Positions 36,602 through 46,499 of a DNA stretch of 64,000 nucleotides are shown here, in pieces. The notes beneath the pieces were generated by a model, which was given only the letters and a program-made list of their open reading frames with translations, was not told where the DNA came from and did not search any database. Made by a program: the position numbers and the translations under genes. The stretch comes from Neocallimastix lanati (nom. inval.). Taxonomy: Eukaryota > Neocallimastigomycota > Neocallimastigomycetes > Neocallimastigales > Neocallimastigaceae. Each line of letters starts with the position of its first letter. Positions within the stretch are counted from its first letter, which is position 1. The DNA is taken from the NCBI GenBank assembly GCA_016946835.1, contig JACVTC010000200.1, positions 124,001 to 188,000 on the forward strand. Direction: 5' to 3'.

Positions 36602-37542
36602 CGTTTGTTTTCGAAGTATTCCTGACGATTCTTTTTGATAATAGCATTAAGTTTTGGACATTCGGTTTGAAAATGACCTTCTTCACTACAAAAGAAACAG
36701 GTACTAACAGTTAAACCTTTTATTCTTTTTATTGTTAAGTTATCAACAGTTGAATCTTTTTTCTTTATTTTTGAATCATTAAATACTTTTCCTTTAAATT
36801 GGTTGTTATTAAAATTTGATGATTTATAAGAATTGTTGAAATTTGTTCTAAAATTTTCGTTTATTTCTTGGTTAAAGGTAGGCATCAATCTATCTACTTT
36901 TTCAGCTATTGCAAATGCTTTCTTTAAAGAAATGTCATCCTTGAGTGAAACCTTTTTCCAGGCTTCTTTATTATTTTTCAAAGAATCAGCATAATCCAAT
37001 ACACTAATTCTTCTTTTCCTCTTTTTATCGAGTTTTAAATAGAGTGATCGATAGCGAATGTTAAAATCTTTAACTTTTTCATACTTTTTAATTTTTAAGG
37101 AGCGAAGTTCCTTAAGCAAGACGTTTTGATCTTCTTTTTTTCCATAAAATGTTTCTAACTCATTAATAATTTCATCAAGACTTGGATAATGATTATCTTC
37201 TTCATCATCGCTATCATCGTCATCATCGTCATCATCATCATCGTCATCGTCATCACTAAAGTTTTTGCCATATTCCATATTTTGAATTACTTCTCTTGGT
37301 TCACCAGTCGAAGTTAAGATACATGCCGTAAAAATAGTTTCTGGATCATCTACATGCTGATATCTGATCCAAAATTTTAAATCTGAAGTCCAAGATCTAA
37401 TATCGAGATGTTCTTTGCTTAGTTTTTCTATGTCTTTTAATTCTTTCTTGAGTTCTCTAAAGCTAATAGCGTGATTTTTGTTTATAACAGTTGGAATTGG
37501 AACTAAAGGATTTGAAGTTGATGAAGAAGATCCTGAACTCAT
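36589..37542 (-). CDS. gag: Element B Gag with CCHC zinc knuckle
   Basis: 317 residues from ATG at plus 37540-37542. The frame runs on upstream without a stop, but its hydrophobic residues there and the Ser-rich MSSGSSSSTSNPL start argue for this ATG. Domains: capsid-like region (residues about 30-230, with DIRSWTSDLKFWIRYQ and LDEIINELETFYG), an acidic tract of 14 Asp plus SDDEED (residues about 103-125), a basic linker, and zinc knuckle CFFCSEEGHFQTEC near residue 285 for RNA packaging. It ends at the frameshift site feeding protease-pol. No defect seen in this ORF. Confidence 0.85.
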   Translation of the reverse strand: MSSGSSSSTSNPLVPIPTVINKNHAISFRELKKELKDIEKLSKEHLDIRSWTSDLKFWIRYQHVDDPETIFTACILTSTGEPREVIQNMEYGKNFSDDDDDDDDDDDDDDSDDEEDNHYPSLDEIINELETFYGKKEDQNVLLKELRSLKIKKYEKVKDFNIRYRSLYLKLDKKRKRRISVLDYADSLKNNKEAWKKVSLKDDISLKKAFAIAEKVDRLMPTFNQEINENFRTNFNNSYKSSNFNNNQFKGKVFNDSKIKKKDSTVDNLTIKRIKGLTVSTCFFCSEEGHFQTECPKLNAIIKKNRQEYFENKRLNH

Positions 37543-37682
37543 TTTAACTAATATTGAAAGTAACAGAATAGAATTGAGCAAAATGAATGTTTGAAAATAA
37601 TTAATAAATAATATTGACTGAAGTAATATCAGATTTTTCTTGAAGTTAATAATTCTAGTATAAACTAAAGTCCAATGACAAC

Positions 37683-37860
37683 CAAATATACTATTGAAGA
37701 TATAAACTAGTGTTACACTGACCCCCAAATATATCTGAAAAGAATAATATATAGATATAAACTAGTGTAGTGATAACCCCTAAATATATCGGAATAATAA
37801 ATAATATAGATATAAACTAGTGCTTTGTCTTGCCCCTAAATATATCTTGATAATTGTATT
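37683..37860 (-). repeat. Element B leader tandem repeat (about 63 bp, three copies)
   Basis: Units share ATATAAACTAGTG and CCCC(T/A)AAATATATC. They lie between the primer site and gag, in the transcribed leader. Confidence 0.75.
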
Positions 37861-38080
37861 GTTCTTTACTTTCAAAAAAAAAATTTTAATGTAATAGACT
37901 CTTCGAATTAATGGTGTTGTTGTGTGCTTTTGTTATTATCAATTGGCAATGTGGTAGGAAACTTTTTCTGAGTGGACCGTAAGACGACTTTGATATAACT
38001 CAAATAAAATTTAAAAATAAAAATATTATTTGTAAACAACTAAAAAAAAATAAAATATGATTTATTAGAACAAAAAAAAA

Positions 38081-38372
38081 ATTTTATGGAATAATATACA
38101 TATAAAAAGAGCATTTCCTGGAATTTTCCATATCCAGTACTAAAAAGTAGGTATGTAGTGCTTGAATTACCACAGCTTGCCTATTACGGTGTCATGTAGT
38201 AATCAAACCAGACGCTTCTGCTTTCAAATAAACAGAACGACCAGAGCTCAAGAATGACCTTTCAATTCTTGAGATAAATTAATCCGGAAACTACCTACTG
38301 TTGGAATTTTAGTACTAGGTATGCTTCTAAACCGTACTAAATCCCTTTTTATATGTTTCCAATAAATTTTAT
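38081..38372. other. GC-richer 290-bp block with imperfect terminal inverted repeats in the B leader
   Basis: The ends ATTTTATGGAATA...ACATATAAAAAGAG (38081-38111) and the complement of 38342-38372 (ATTTATTGGAAACATATAAA) are imperfect inverted repeats. Inside are a clean hairpin CTCAAGAAT/ATTCTTGAG (38247-38255, 38265-38273) and a mirrored motif AGTACTA (38135-38141 area and 38311-38317). No ORF. It could be a miniature inverted-repeat element or a structured leader RNA domain. No hammerhead core was found. Confidence 0.5.
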
Positions 38373-38505
38373 TTTATTAAAGCTTCACCGGTAATTGCTT
38401 ACCTATCACTTTAATATTAAAAAAAAAAATTAACAAAAAAAAATTGTTTTATTAGAAATATTACTATCCTATTATTGTTTACTCTATATTTACGATTATT
38501 AACTT

Positions 38506-38522
38506 CCCCGATATCTCCACCA
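38506..38522 (-). promoter_or_regulatory. Element B primer-binding site (tRNA 3' end)
   Basis: Minus sense TGGTGGAGATATCGGGG, 7 nt after the LTR end, complementary to a tRNA 3' end ending ...TATCTCCA-CCA. The isotype is not identifiable here. This contrasts with A and C. Confidence 0.6.
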
Positions 38523-38529
38523 CTTTTTA

Positions 38530-39338
38530 TGTTGAGGTTCGGGACAGAATAATAATAAATATAGAAATAAACACTAAAATAAAAAAAAAAAAATTAAAAA
38601 TTAAACTATATCTTTTTTTAAAATATTTTATTTATTTATTTAATAAAAATTATTCAATTAAAAACTAAAAATAAATTAATTTCTTTAATAAGATTATATT
38701 TTTTTCAGATATATTTTTCTAAAATACAATTTTCTCATATATTTATTTTTTTTTTTATCGTTAGAAATGGTCAAGCCATTTCTTTAGAATATCTTAGAGT
38801 TACATGTTTGAATTGTATTTAAATTATAAATTCATAATCTATTCTATTATAATAAATAATTATTACATATTATTAAATTCTAAACTATTTATTATTAATT
38901 GTAGTGATAATATATTTTAAAAATAATTTTATTACTTTTACAGAACTATTAGTAATAGAGTATTATTTAATTTTATACTATTTTTAAATAAAAGTATTTT
39001 AGATTATTATCTATTATTAATCTTATTATAAATAAGGTGTATTTTGGAAGAAAGTATTACTAATTTTAATGACAAGGATCATGGATTTGAGTAAAATATT
39101 TTTAAATCATTATTAATTATATTAATTTTTATTAATAATAAATAATCTGTATTAGTAATATTTGTAAAATAAAATTTTCTTTAATAATAAAATATTGATA
39201 GAATAAATCATATTAATAAAACTAGATATTGATAATAATATTGATATTAATAATATAGTATTAATTTTAATAATAAAGTATTGATATTAATAAAGAATTT
39301 ATATTAATAATAATAAATTTAATATTAGTTATAATTTG
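38530..39338 (-). repeat. Element B 5' LTR, outer split part
   Basis: Matches 31083-32340 without the SINE. Cut by E4 at 39338 with TSD ATTTG; resumes at 44437-44557. Confidence 0.88.
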
Positions 39339-39575
39339 TGTTAAATATAAGAAATCTCCTTTGATTATGTTTTAAAAAATGTGAAAATCTAATTTCGTCT
39401 ATTTTATTAAAAGGAGTTATTGTTGAAGAGATTTATATTATAAAATATTTATAGTTATTTTATTAAGGTTACACAAATATATTATTGGTCTTATACTTGA
39501 AAATATATATTAAAATATATCACAAAACTCCTTAATATTATATATATACAAAACTTCAATAATTATATTTTAACA
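39339..39575 (-). repeat. E4 3' LTR
   Basis: 237 bp TGTTAAATATAAG...TTTTAACA, matching 44192-44436 except for the 8-bp duplication there. Confidence 0.9.
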
Positions 39576-39614
39576 CTCCCCCTCAAGTCTAACTTCATAA
39601 AAAGTAAGACTTGA
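39576..39614 (-). promoter_or_regulatory. E4 polypurine tract with hairpin
   Basis: Minus sense GAGGGGGAG next to the LTR, preceded by stem TCAAGTCT (39583-39590) / AGACTTGA (39607-39614). Confidence 0.75.
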
Positions 39615-39839
39615 ATTAAGAGTTGCAGCAGAAATAATTTGGTATCAAATTGTATCGTCTATATTGACGATTAAACTATAAAGAGTATAGATTTATATAG
39701 TTAGATAATATTTACATTATATTCGGTGTTTAATATTAATATATTATAATTTTAGTATAGTACTATATAATATATGTCGAGTAAAATGATTTGGCTGATT
39801 TGCAACAAAGTGAAAATAGTTATTCAAGATAATTACAAA

Positions 39840-40225
39840 GATTGTTTATAAATTGTAAATCATAGATATAGATACTTAAAATGGTATTTTTTCTGATTGC
39901 TATAATAGAAATAAGCATACTAGTATGAGATTTGTTCCAAACAATAGAGATAACCCTGATGACTGTGACATTAAAGGTTATGTTAATATTAAAAGTAATA
40001 AATGTTATTGTACAAGCAATTGAAGTGGTGATTGCATTTTACAATCAACCGATTGAGTTTAACCGAGTTCGTTATTATGATTGAGTTGTTTATCAAGATC
40101 CTAATAGTAAGACTAATGTTGAAATAGCCTTGACTGAATATGGTTGTTGAACAATCGTAAGGGATGATAAAGATACCAAATGGATAGAAAATCTTCCTCA
40201 TCATATACAAATTAATCAAATTAAT
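39840..40225 (+). pseudogene. Cys-rich host-like gene fragment in E4
   Basis: Plus-strand coding-like stretch, antisense to E4: FVPNNRDNPDDCDIKGYVN, then KSNKCYCTSN-stop-SGDCILQSTD, and after a frame change YQDPNSKTNVEIALTEYGC. Cys spacing suggests a secreted or extracellular module; no family recognised. Multiple stops show it is dead. A poly-T tract follows. Confidence 0.45.
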
Positions 40226-40489
40226 TTGATATTTATACTTTTTTTTTTTTTTTTTTTTTTTTTTTGAAATTTAAAGAACTACACACATTAAACTGTAATT
40301 ATTATTATTTTTTTTGTTTCGTTTTTATGATTACTATTCATTTATATCTATTACAAGTATTACTAGATATTCTAATAAATCTTTATTTCTACAAAATTTT
40401 TATTTCAACTTTTACATGCATAAAATAATTGTGTTTCCCTAAATTTATTTTCATTATAAATATCTATCCATTGTCTACCAATAATTCAA

Positions 40490-41660
40490 TTAAACTTCTG
40501 TTTCCTTATATTCTGTTGTTCTATGACTATTATAATTAGTTTCAGTATAATTTGTCGTTCTACGACTATCGTCATAATTAGTTTCAGTGTAAGTAACGGA
40601 ATCTTTATTACTGTTATTGTCAATAATGACAGAGTATCTACGAGTGGTATCTCCCATATTTGAGTTATTTGCAAAATTGAACGGATAGTATGGCTTGAAA
40701 TATAAGGATGATTCATCGGTAGATGTTGTAGTCTATCTTGATGATTCTCTGCAATACAACAGCAAGTTCCTGAGCCGTTGTGTGAACAGGATCAATTATT
40801 ACAAGAAGAACATGAAGATGTACTGCATGAAGTGCAAGTACTTGATGTGACGTAGGATTTTTTTTTTTTTTTTTTATTATTATTAGTATTTGGCTTTTTA
40901 ACAATAATATTAGAGTTGTCTATGGTAAGATCACCACATTTATTAATAGCTAAAATAAATGTAGTAGTTGTAGCAAAAATAGAAATTGTGTTAGAGTTTA
41001 TGGTTTCACTTAAAAACATTTCTGAGTTAATAACAATTTCTTAATCAACATGTTTAATGATTAGTAAATCTTTTTGATTATTATATGGTGGTGATTCCTT
41101 TGGTGAATCTCTTTGTATATCTATGTAGATCTCTTGATAAACATGGAACTGGAGTATTTTCAGTGGTTTAGAAAACATCAGAATTTTATTCCATGTTGAT
41201 ACATGAACCATCACTTAAGGAAATTGAATAACTAACTTGAGATTGATAATTTGTAAAATCTTAACTGATAATTACGTTTAAAGTCATTATTTGAATTAGT
41301 CAAATTATCGTGCAATCCACCTACTGGATAGTTTGGTTTTGGACTAACATAATTTAATGAACTGTATGAAATATCGATGTTACCGTTTTACATAAATGCC
41401 TTTTTTTTTTTTTTATTAGGATAAATCCAATAATAGTAACTAAGGAAAAATACACTTGTACCATACAAAGAGATAATAACAGCATTATTTGTTTCTTCGG
41501 TTGTAATATCGACTGTACTTTCATTTGCTAAAATTTTTGATTTATTATTACCGATTTAACCATTATTATTGCTATTATTATTGTTATTATCATTATTGTT
41601 GACAATATTATCTCCATTAGTTTTGTTTTTTTTTTTATTTCATAATATTATTACAGATAT
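40490..41660 (-). pseudogene. Membrane-protein-like host gene fragment in E4
   Basis: Minus-strand pieces in order: an Asn-rich stretch, DITTEETNNAVIISLYGTSV leading into a hydrophobic segment ending YYYWIYPNKKKKKK (a single membrane span with basic stop-transfer), then SYSSLNYVSPKPNYPVGGLH, ILAINKCGDLTIDNSNIIV, a Ser/Cys-rich SSTCTSCSTSSCSSCNN, and a tail YFKPYYPFNFANNSNMGDTT ... ETNYNSHRTTEYKETEV ending TAA at 40490-40492. Stops and frame changes interrupt it, some at A-runs. It reads like a type I membrane protein with a polar cytoplasmic tail. Family unknown. It is sense with E4. Confidence 0.5.
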
Positions 41661-41759
41661 ATTAAAGATTATTTGTTTTTATCTTTAAGAATATTTATAA
41701 CAAATATTCTGGAATTTCAAATTAAAATGAAAACATTATTACTGAAGGAACAAAAATTT

Positions 41760-42350
41760 CTATTATTCAAACTATTTAGATAGTTATAGCATTCTCTTCT
41801 ATTTCTTTACATTACCTATTAATTCAGTTTATTTAGAAAATGATGTTCTATTTAATTCTATTATTCATCAAATTTTTCTTGCTGAACTTAAAATACAAAT
41901 TGAAAATTATCGAAAAAAGAATAATTTTAGAGTAGCATATTTAAATTCAGAACCAGATACTTCAAAGATTTTGCTGATATTACTCAGGTTAAATCTACTG
42001 TAGGTTCTCAATTAAATTCTGAAGGTAATAATTAACAGAACAAATTCAAATGAAGTGTAAAGATATAATTTTTGATGTTCCAAATTCCTCAACTGATTAT
42101 AAAGATATTCTTACTCCAATTAGTCATTATGAACTTACTATTTCTGATTCTAAAGCTCTTAAAGAGTTATTAAAATATAATAATATTAAGGCTAGTTGTT
42201 CTGGTGCTCTCTATTATAAAGATGGAATTAATTCAATGTATTTATTTATACCATTTGTTGATAGTGTTGTTGCTTTCTTTACTGGTCACTTTTGGATTAA
42301 TTGGACTACTTATGATATTGTTAATGTTTACATTTGGATTAATATATAAA
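41760..42350 (+). pseudogene. Unrecognised host-like gene fragment in E4 (plus strand)
   Basis: A 99-codon open stretch (42050-42349) continues a longer decayed frame: IHQIFLAELKIQIENYRKKN, AYLNSEPDTS, frame change, ADITQVKSTVGSQLNSEGNN, stop, then CKDIIFDVPNSSTDYKDILT, KALKELLKYNNIKASCSGAL, SMYLFIPFVDSVVAFF. Composition and absence of low complexity support real coding origin. No family recognised. It is antisense to E4 and head-to-head with the membrane-protein fragment. Confidence 0.5.
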
Positions 42351-42589
42351 TTATTGTTTACATTTATACTATTTTTTAATAATAAATTACTTGAATTATT
42401 GGATATTAAATCTAAATCAATTGGAGAAAGCAAAACATTGTTCTTGTTTTCTAATTCTTCATTTATTTTTCTTTTTTTCATCAATATTTGCAAAAAAAAT
42501 GAGCTAATTCTTGATTTTGTTCTTTGATCTTTTGAGCGATGATCACATTATCTAAGATCTTTTGTTGTATTAATTTTTTGCATTTTCAG

Positions 42590-42664
42590 TTTCAAATGGG
42601 AATTGTACATGATCGACGTTATTTGGATCCGTCCTACAATGAGAACGAAGCCATAATTGATTCT
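42590..42664 (+). other. Exon-like segment flanked by splice signals in E4
   Basis: 75 nt (25 open codons, including MGIVHDRRYLDPSYNENE) preceded by a T-rich ...GCATTTTCAG acceptor and followed by a GTAAGT donor, both phase 0. It suggests that genomic, intron-containing DNA was captured. Being antisense to E4 RNA, such introns would survive retrotransposition. Confidence 0.4.
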
Positions 42665-42935
42665 GTAAGTGGTTTGCATTTTGATTAAATTTAAAATTGT
42701 TTGTTTGTCTAATTTTGAAGTTGAACTTTGATTTAAATTATAATTATTATATAAATTAGTACTTATTTAATTTATGTTATTTTATCCTTTATATTTGTTT
42801 CAATATACTATTATTACAATTAGTGTTAGTAGTAGTAGTAGTAGTAGTGGTAGTATTAGAATTATTTTAATATCTATTTCCTTTTCCATTTCGTTTATCA
42901 CTGTGGCCTTGTTTTTTTTTTTTTTTGTATACCAT

Positions 42936-43124
42936 TCAATTCATAATAAATTCAACCACAGGATTAATCCATTTTAAATTGGAGACCATAATAGACTTCT
43001 TTAAGTTTCTCTTTCCAATAATAATAATCACACTCACGATAAGTATTCCTGCTACATTGGTTGGAAAATTGAAGCCAATGGTTTTAAATATTTGATTAAT
43101 GATAATGACAATACATAAAATCAC
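42936..43124 (-). pseudogene. Short membrane-protein-like fragment in E4
   Basis: 62-codon open stretch with FNFPTNVAGILIVSVIIIIG, a hydrophobic helix preceded by a pattern faintly like LrgA/CidA-type proteins. Too short to assign; may be a decayed exon. A T-run on the plus strand ends the resemblance. Confidence 0.25.
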
Positions 43125-43317
43125 TATAATACTTAAAGGAACTTAAATTAAGTCATATATTAATTTATGAAGTAAATATTTTTGTATATAATTTTTATTT
43201 TTTATCTTAATTTTTTTTAAATCTTGATTTATTTTATTGCTAATTTTCTTTTAATTATTAATTATATCTTTCCCATTAATACAATATTTTAATTAAATAA
43301 TATTATTGTAATATTTT

Positions 43318-43560
43318 CAACTTAATTATTTAGTTGACTATTAAGGCCTTTTTTATTTTATAATTATGTTAGTTGACTATTAAATTGTATATTTTCAACT
43401 TAACATATTATAACATAATTTATTATTTCATCTTATTATACAATTATTTTCAACCCAAAATGGTTGACTATTGTTTTATTATTATTTTTCAACTTAATAA
43501 CACTATTTAACTGTCATTTATTTTTATTCATTTTACAAATAGTTATTAGTTGACTATTCT
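43318..43560 (-). repeat. E4 leader hairpin repeats
   Basis: Four to five degenerate copies of AGTTGACTA and TCAACTTA on the plus strand. The best hairpin is TCAACC (43450-43455) / GGTTGA (43462-43467). Confidence 0.7.
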
Positions 43561-44144
43561 CATTTAATTTATTTTTAAATGACAACATTAATAATTTTTA
43601 TTTAAATATATTTAATTAATTATTAGTTAATTTATTTATTGTATAATTGGAAGATTGATTGTATTTTATTTTTTTTTTTTTTTTATATTATTTCTTAATA
43701 AAATATTTAATTTAAATTTTAGATTTTTCTTAATATAAAGATTTATTTATATATCTCTTTTTATTTTTATTTATTATAATTATTTATTTATTTATTGATT
43801 TTTTTTTTTTTTTTTTTAAAAAATATTTACTTCATTTTATTTTATATTAATAATGCATTTCAAAATTATGAATTTTAAAAAGAACACAATTAATACTTAT
43901 ATTAATATAAGAATTATATACTTCATTTGAATTTATTTATTAGATAAAGAGTTTATTTATTTTAAGAAATTTATTTTTGTTTATTTAAAGAAGTTTATTT
44001 TTGTTTATTTTATTATTGAATGATAATTTATTATAATTTTAAAATTGAATGTTAATTTATTATAATTTTAATATTATATATTTAAAATAAAATAGAGATT
44101 AATAATATTATAAATATTATAAGTAATATTATTTATTATTTTAC

Positions 44145-44191
44145 TTAACTTAGCTTTTTCGCTCAATTTGGTGAGATTGAGACTCTTAATC
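44145..44191 (-). promoter_or_regulatory. E4 primer-binding site and hairpin
   Basis: Plus strand reads GCTCAATTTGGTGAG then ATTGAGACTCTTAATCTG against the LTR: the D and anticodon arms of a tRNA-Lys(CUU)-like 5' half. Hairpin CTCAAT (44162-44167) / ATTGAG (44176-44181). Second block AACTTAGCTTTTT at about 44148-44160. Confidence 0.8.
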
Positions 44192-44436
44192 TGTTAAATA
44201 TAAGAAATCTCCTTTGATTATGTTTTAAAAAATGTGAAAATCTAATTTCGTCTATTTTATTAAAAGGAGTTATTGTTGAAGTGTTGAAGAGATTTATATT
44301 ATAAAATATTTATAGTTATTTTATTAAGGTTACACAAATATATTATTGGTCTTATACTTGAAAATATATATTAAAATATATCACAAAACTCCTTAATATT
44401 ATATATATACAAAACTTCAATAATTATATTTTAACA
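44192..44436 (-). repeat. E4 5' LTR
   Basis: 245 bp, paired with 39339-39575. Confidence 0.9.
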
Positions 44437-44557
44437 ATTTGGCAGTAATAGAACATAAGAAAGTTCCCCAAGTAAGGAAATAAATAATTTAATTTTAGTG
44501 GTTAAGTTATTTTTATGAAAAATAATAAAATTAACATTATTTGTTCATTCCTTAAAA
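44437..44557 (-). repeat. Element B 5' LTR, inner split part
   Basis: ATTTGGCAGTAATAG...CATTCCTTAAAA, matching 32343-32465. It continues the LTR cut at 39338. Confidence 0.87.
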
Positions 44558-44561
44558 AAAT

Positions 44562-44794
44562 TGATAAATTTTAGAAATTATCTTAATTTTAATATAGAAT
44601 TAAAAAGTGATAATTTCAATTTATTTTAATAATAACTGTATAAGTTATTTATGAATTAAAAATGTTTTATTAAAAATAACACTAAAAATTTGGTTTATTA
44701 GAACACTTGTTTTCTAATATTTTATTTTATAAATCTTTTATTAAAATTTATTAAACATTATAAAAATTAAAAGTGATTATTAAAATTATAAAAT

Positions 44795-44826
<32 letters not shown>

Positions 44827-45224
44827 TACAAGAAATATTTACAAGTATTTATATTTTTCTTTAAAATTAAACTATTTATAATTTATAAATAAAAAGAATA
44901 ATTAAATAAAATAAAAGTAATAAAATTAATAATAAAATAAATAATTAATAATAAAATAAATAAATTTGTTTATTATAAAAATAATTAAAAATATTTTGTT
45001 ATTTAAATTAATTAATTTTGTTATTATAAAAATATTATTTAATTATAAAATTAATTATAAAAATTATTATAAAACTAATTATAAAAATTAATTATTTTAT
45101 TTTAAATTTAATCTTAATATTTTTATTTTGAAAAATATATAATATTTCTTTCATATCTGAGTATTAATGTAATTTTTAAGTGTAATTTATTTGTTTTATT
45201 TAATTAATTAATTAATTAATTTTT

Positions 45225-45256
<32 letters not shown>

Positions 45257-45346
45257 TTTTATTAAATTATTATTAAACTTGGCTAAGGTTAGTTTCGATT
45301 TTATGTATAATATATTTTTAAGATTTATTAATTTTGTTATTTATCA
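44562..45346 (+). repeat. Solo LTR, family R1 (copy 2), upstream of tRNA-Ser
   Basis: 785 bp, TGATAAAT...ATTTATCA, matching 13807-14595. AAAT flanks both ends (44558-44561, 45347-45350), a possible 4-bp TSD. It ends 15 nt upstream of the tRNA gene. Confidence 0.78.
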
Positions 45347-45361
45347 AAATAAAAAAACGTA

Positions 45362-45443
45362 GTCACTTTGGCGGAGTGGTTAACGCGGTGGCCTGCTAAG
45401 CCATTTCCCTTTGGGAGCGCAGGTTCGAGTCCTGCAGGTGACG
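45362..45443 (+). tRNA. tRNA-Ser(GCU), second copy
   Basis: 82 nt identical to 9619-9700, with the same secondary structure and anticodon GCT. Followed by a T6 terminator at about 45450-45455. Flanks differ from copy 1, so it is a separate locus rather than part of a larger local duplication. Confidence 0.97.
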
Positions 45444-45544
45444 GATTATTTTTTCGTTCTTTTTTTTAAAGAAAATATAATAATTTTAATATATATATAT
45501 TATTATTATTAATATTATTATTAATTAGTTTTTATTTAAATAAT

Positions 45545-45585
<41 letters not shown>

Positions 45586-46039
45586 CTTATACCTTATACT
45601 ATTTTTTTATATAGATCTCATTAATTTAATCCCAAAGATATGGACTATTTTTCAAATTTTATTCAGGGTTGAAGGAAAAGGAATGTCTTATATCGGGTAT
45701 ACAAATTACAGTTTTCTGTAATTCTGATGATAATCGACATTTATCCTTTCTTAAGTGGCTTCTAGTATGAAGAGAGAAAATTTGGAATATGGGAAGGCTA
45801 CAATAAGTGAACCTGATGTTTTACATTGTTTTAAACTGGATATGTAGTATAATTAATAATATCATATAGTTACTATATATTATCGTTGTAATGAATCCAT
45901 TGAATTTTATTTTTTAATATTATTTTGCATATAATTTTTTAATAGTATGATTTAAACTCATGTAGCATTTGTAAATTGAAATATATAAGATTGATTCACT
46001 CCAAAGCTTGTGTTTAAGACTTTATTTAAGGGATAGGTG

Positions 46040-46072
<33 letters not shown>

Positions 46073-46499
46073 TTTTTCACTATTAACATTTTATTTACCT
46101 TTACGTTTTAGTTAATACATTATTTTTTTACAGAAAATAATTACTTTATACAGGGTCTTATTAATCGAAAAAAAAAACAAATATTAAAAGATAAAACACA
46201 AAAAACATATTCACTTTAACAAAATATACAAGTGGTTTATTTTACTAAAATAATTGATAAATACACGACAAAGAAAAATTTCATATTAATTTTAATTATT
46301 TATTTTTTTTTTTCTATTTTTAATTGGATATATTTTTTATTTATATTTATATTTCTTTATATTTTGTACTTTAGTGTATATTAGTTTCAATTGTATTAAT
46401 TTGTAATCTGATTCAATATGGAAAAGATATTTTAACGGTAGGATAAAACAAATACTTGTATATTAGTTTGAAATAAAAGTTAATTCTTTGGTTGAAAAG
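45444..46499. other. AT-rich region with long poly-T tracts; no gene recognised
   Basis: T tracts of about 40 (45546-45585) and 32 (46039-46070). Some less-biased sequence at 45640-45830 may be degraded retroelement, but no motif could be read. Confidence 0.5.

Larger units (their letters stand above)
39339..44436 (-). mobile_element. E4: non-autonomous copia-type LTR element carrying host sequences
   Basis: LTRs of 237 bp (39339-39575) and 245 bp (44192-44436; the difference is an 8-bp duplication GTTGAAGT) with a perfect TSD ATTTG (39334-39338, 44437-44441). The primer site is at the right, so the element runs on the minus strand. No gag-pol. The interior holds several decayed coding fragments in both orientations and an exon-like segment with splice signals. 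Confidence 0.9.
31083..44557 (-). mobile_element. Ty3/gypsy element B (minus strand), carrying a SINE and split by E4
   Basis: Two copies of one LTR (31083-32465 and 38530-44557) enclose gag, protease and RT-RNase H-integrase on the minus strand. The left (3') LTR contains a SINE and the right (5') LTR contains E4. Both LTRs share TGTTGAGGTTCGGGACAG at one end and GTTCATTCCTTAA(C/A)A at the other. I found no matching TSD (GAAAG left; an A-run right). Confidence 0.88.

Noticed and set aside
38081-38372. Hammerhead ribozyme or tRNA-like gene in the B leader
   Set aside because: Looked for CTGATGA and GAAA cores and for B-box sequence on both strands; none found.
42774-42977. Plus ORF with a Ser repeat (AGT)n in E4
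   Set aside because: Microsatellite-driven; no flanking coding signal.
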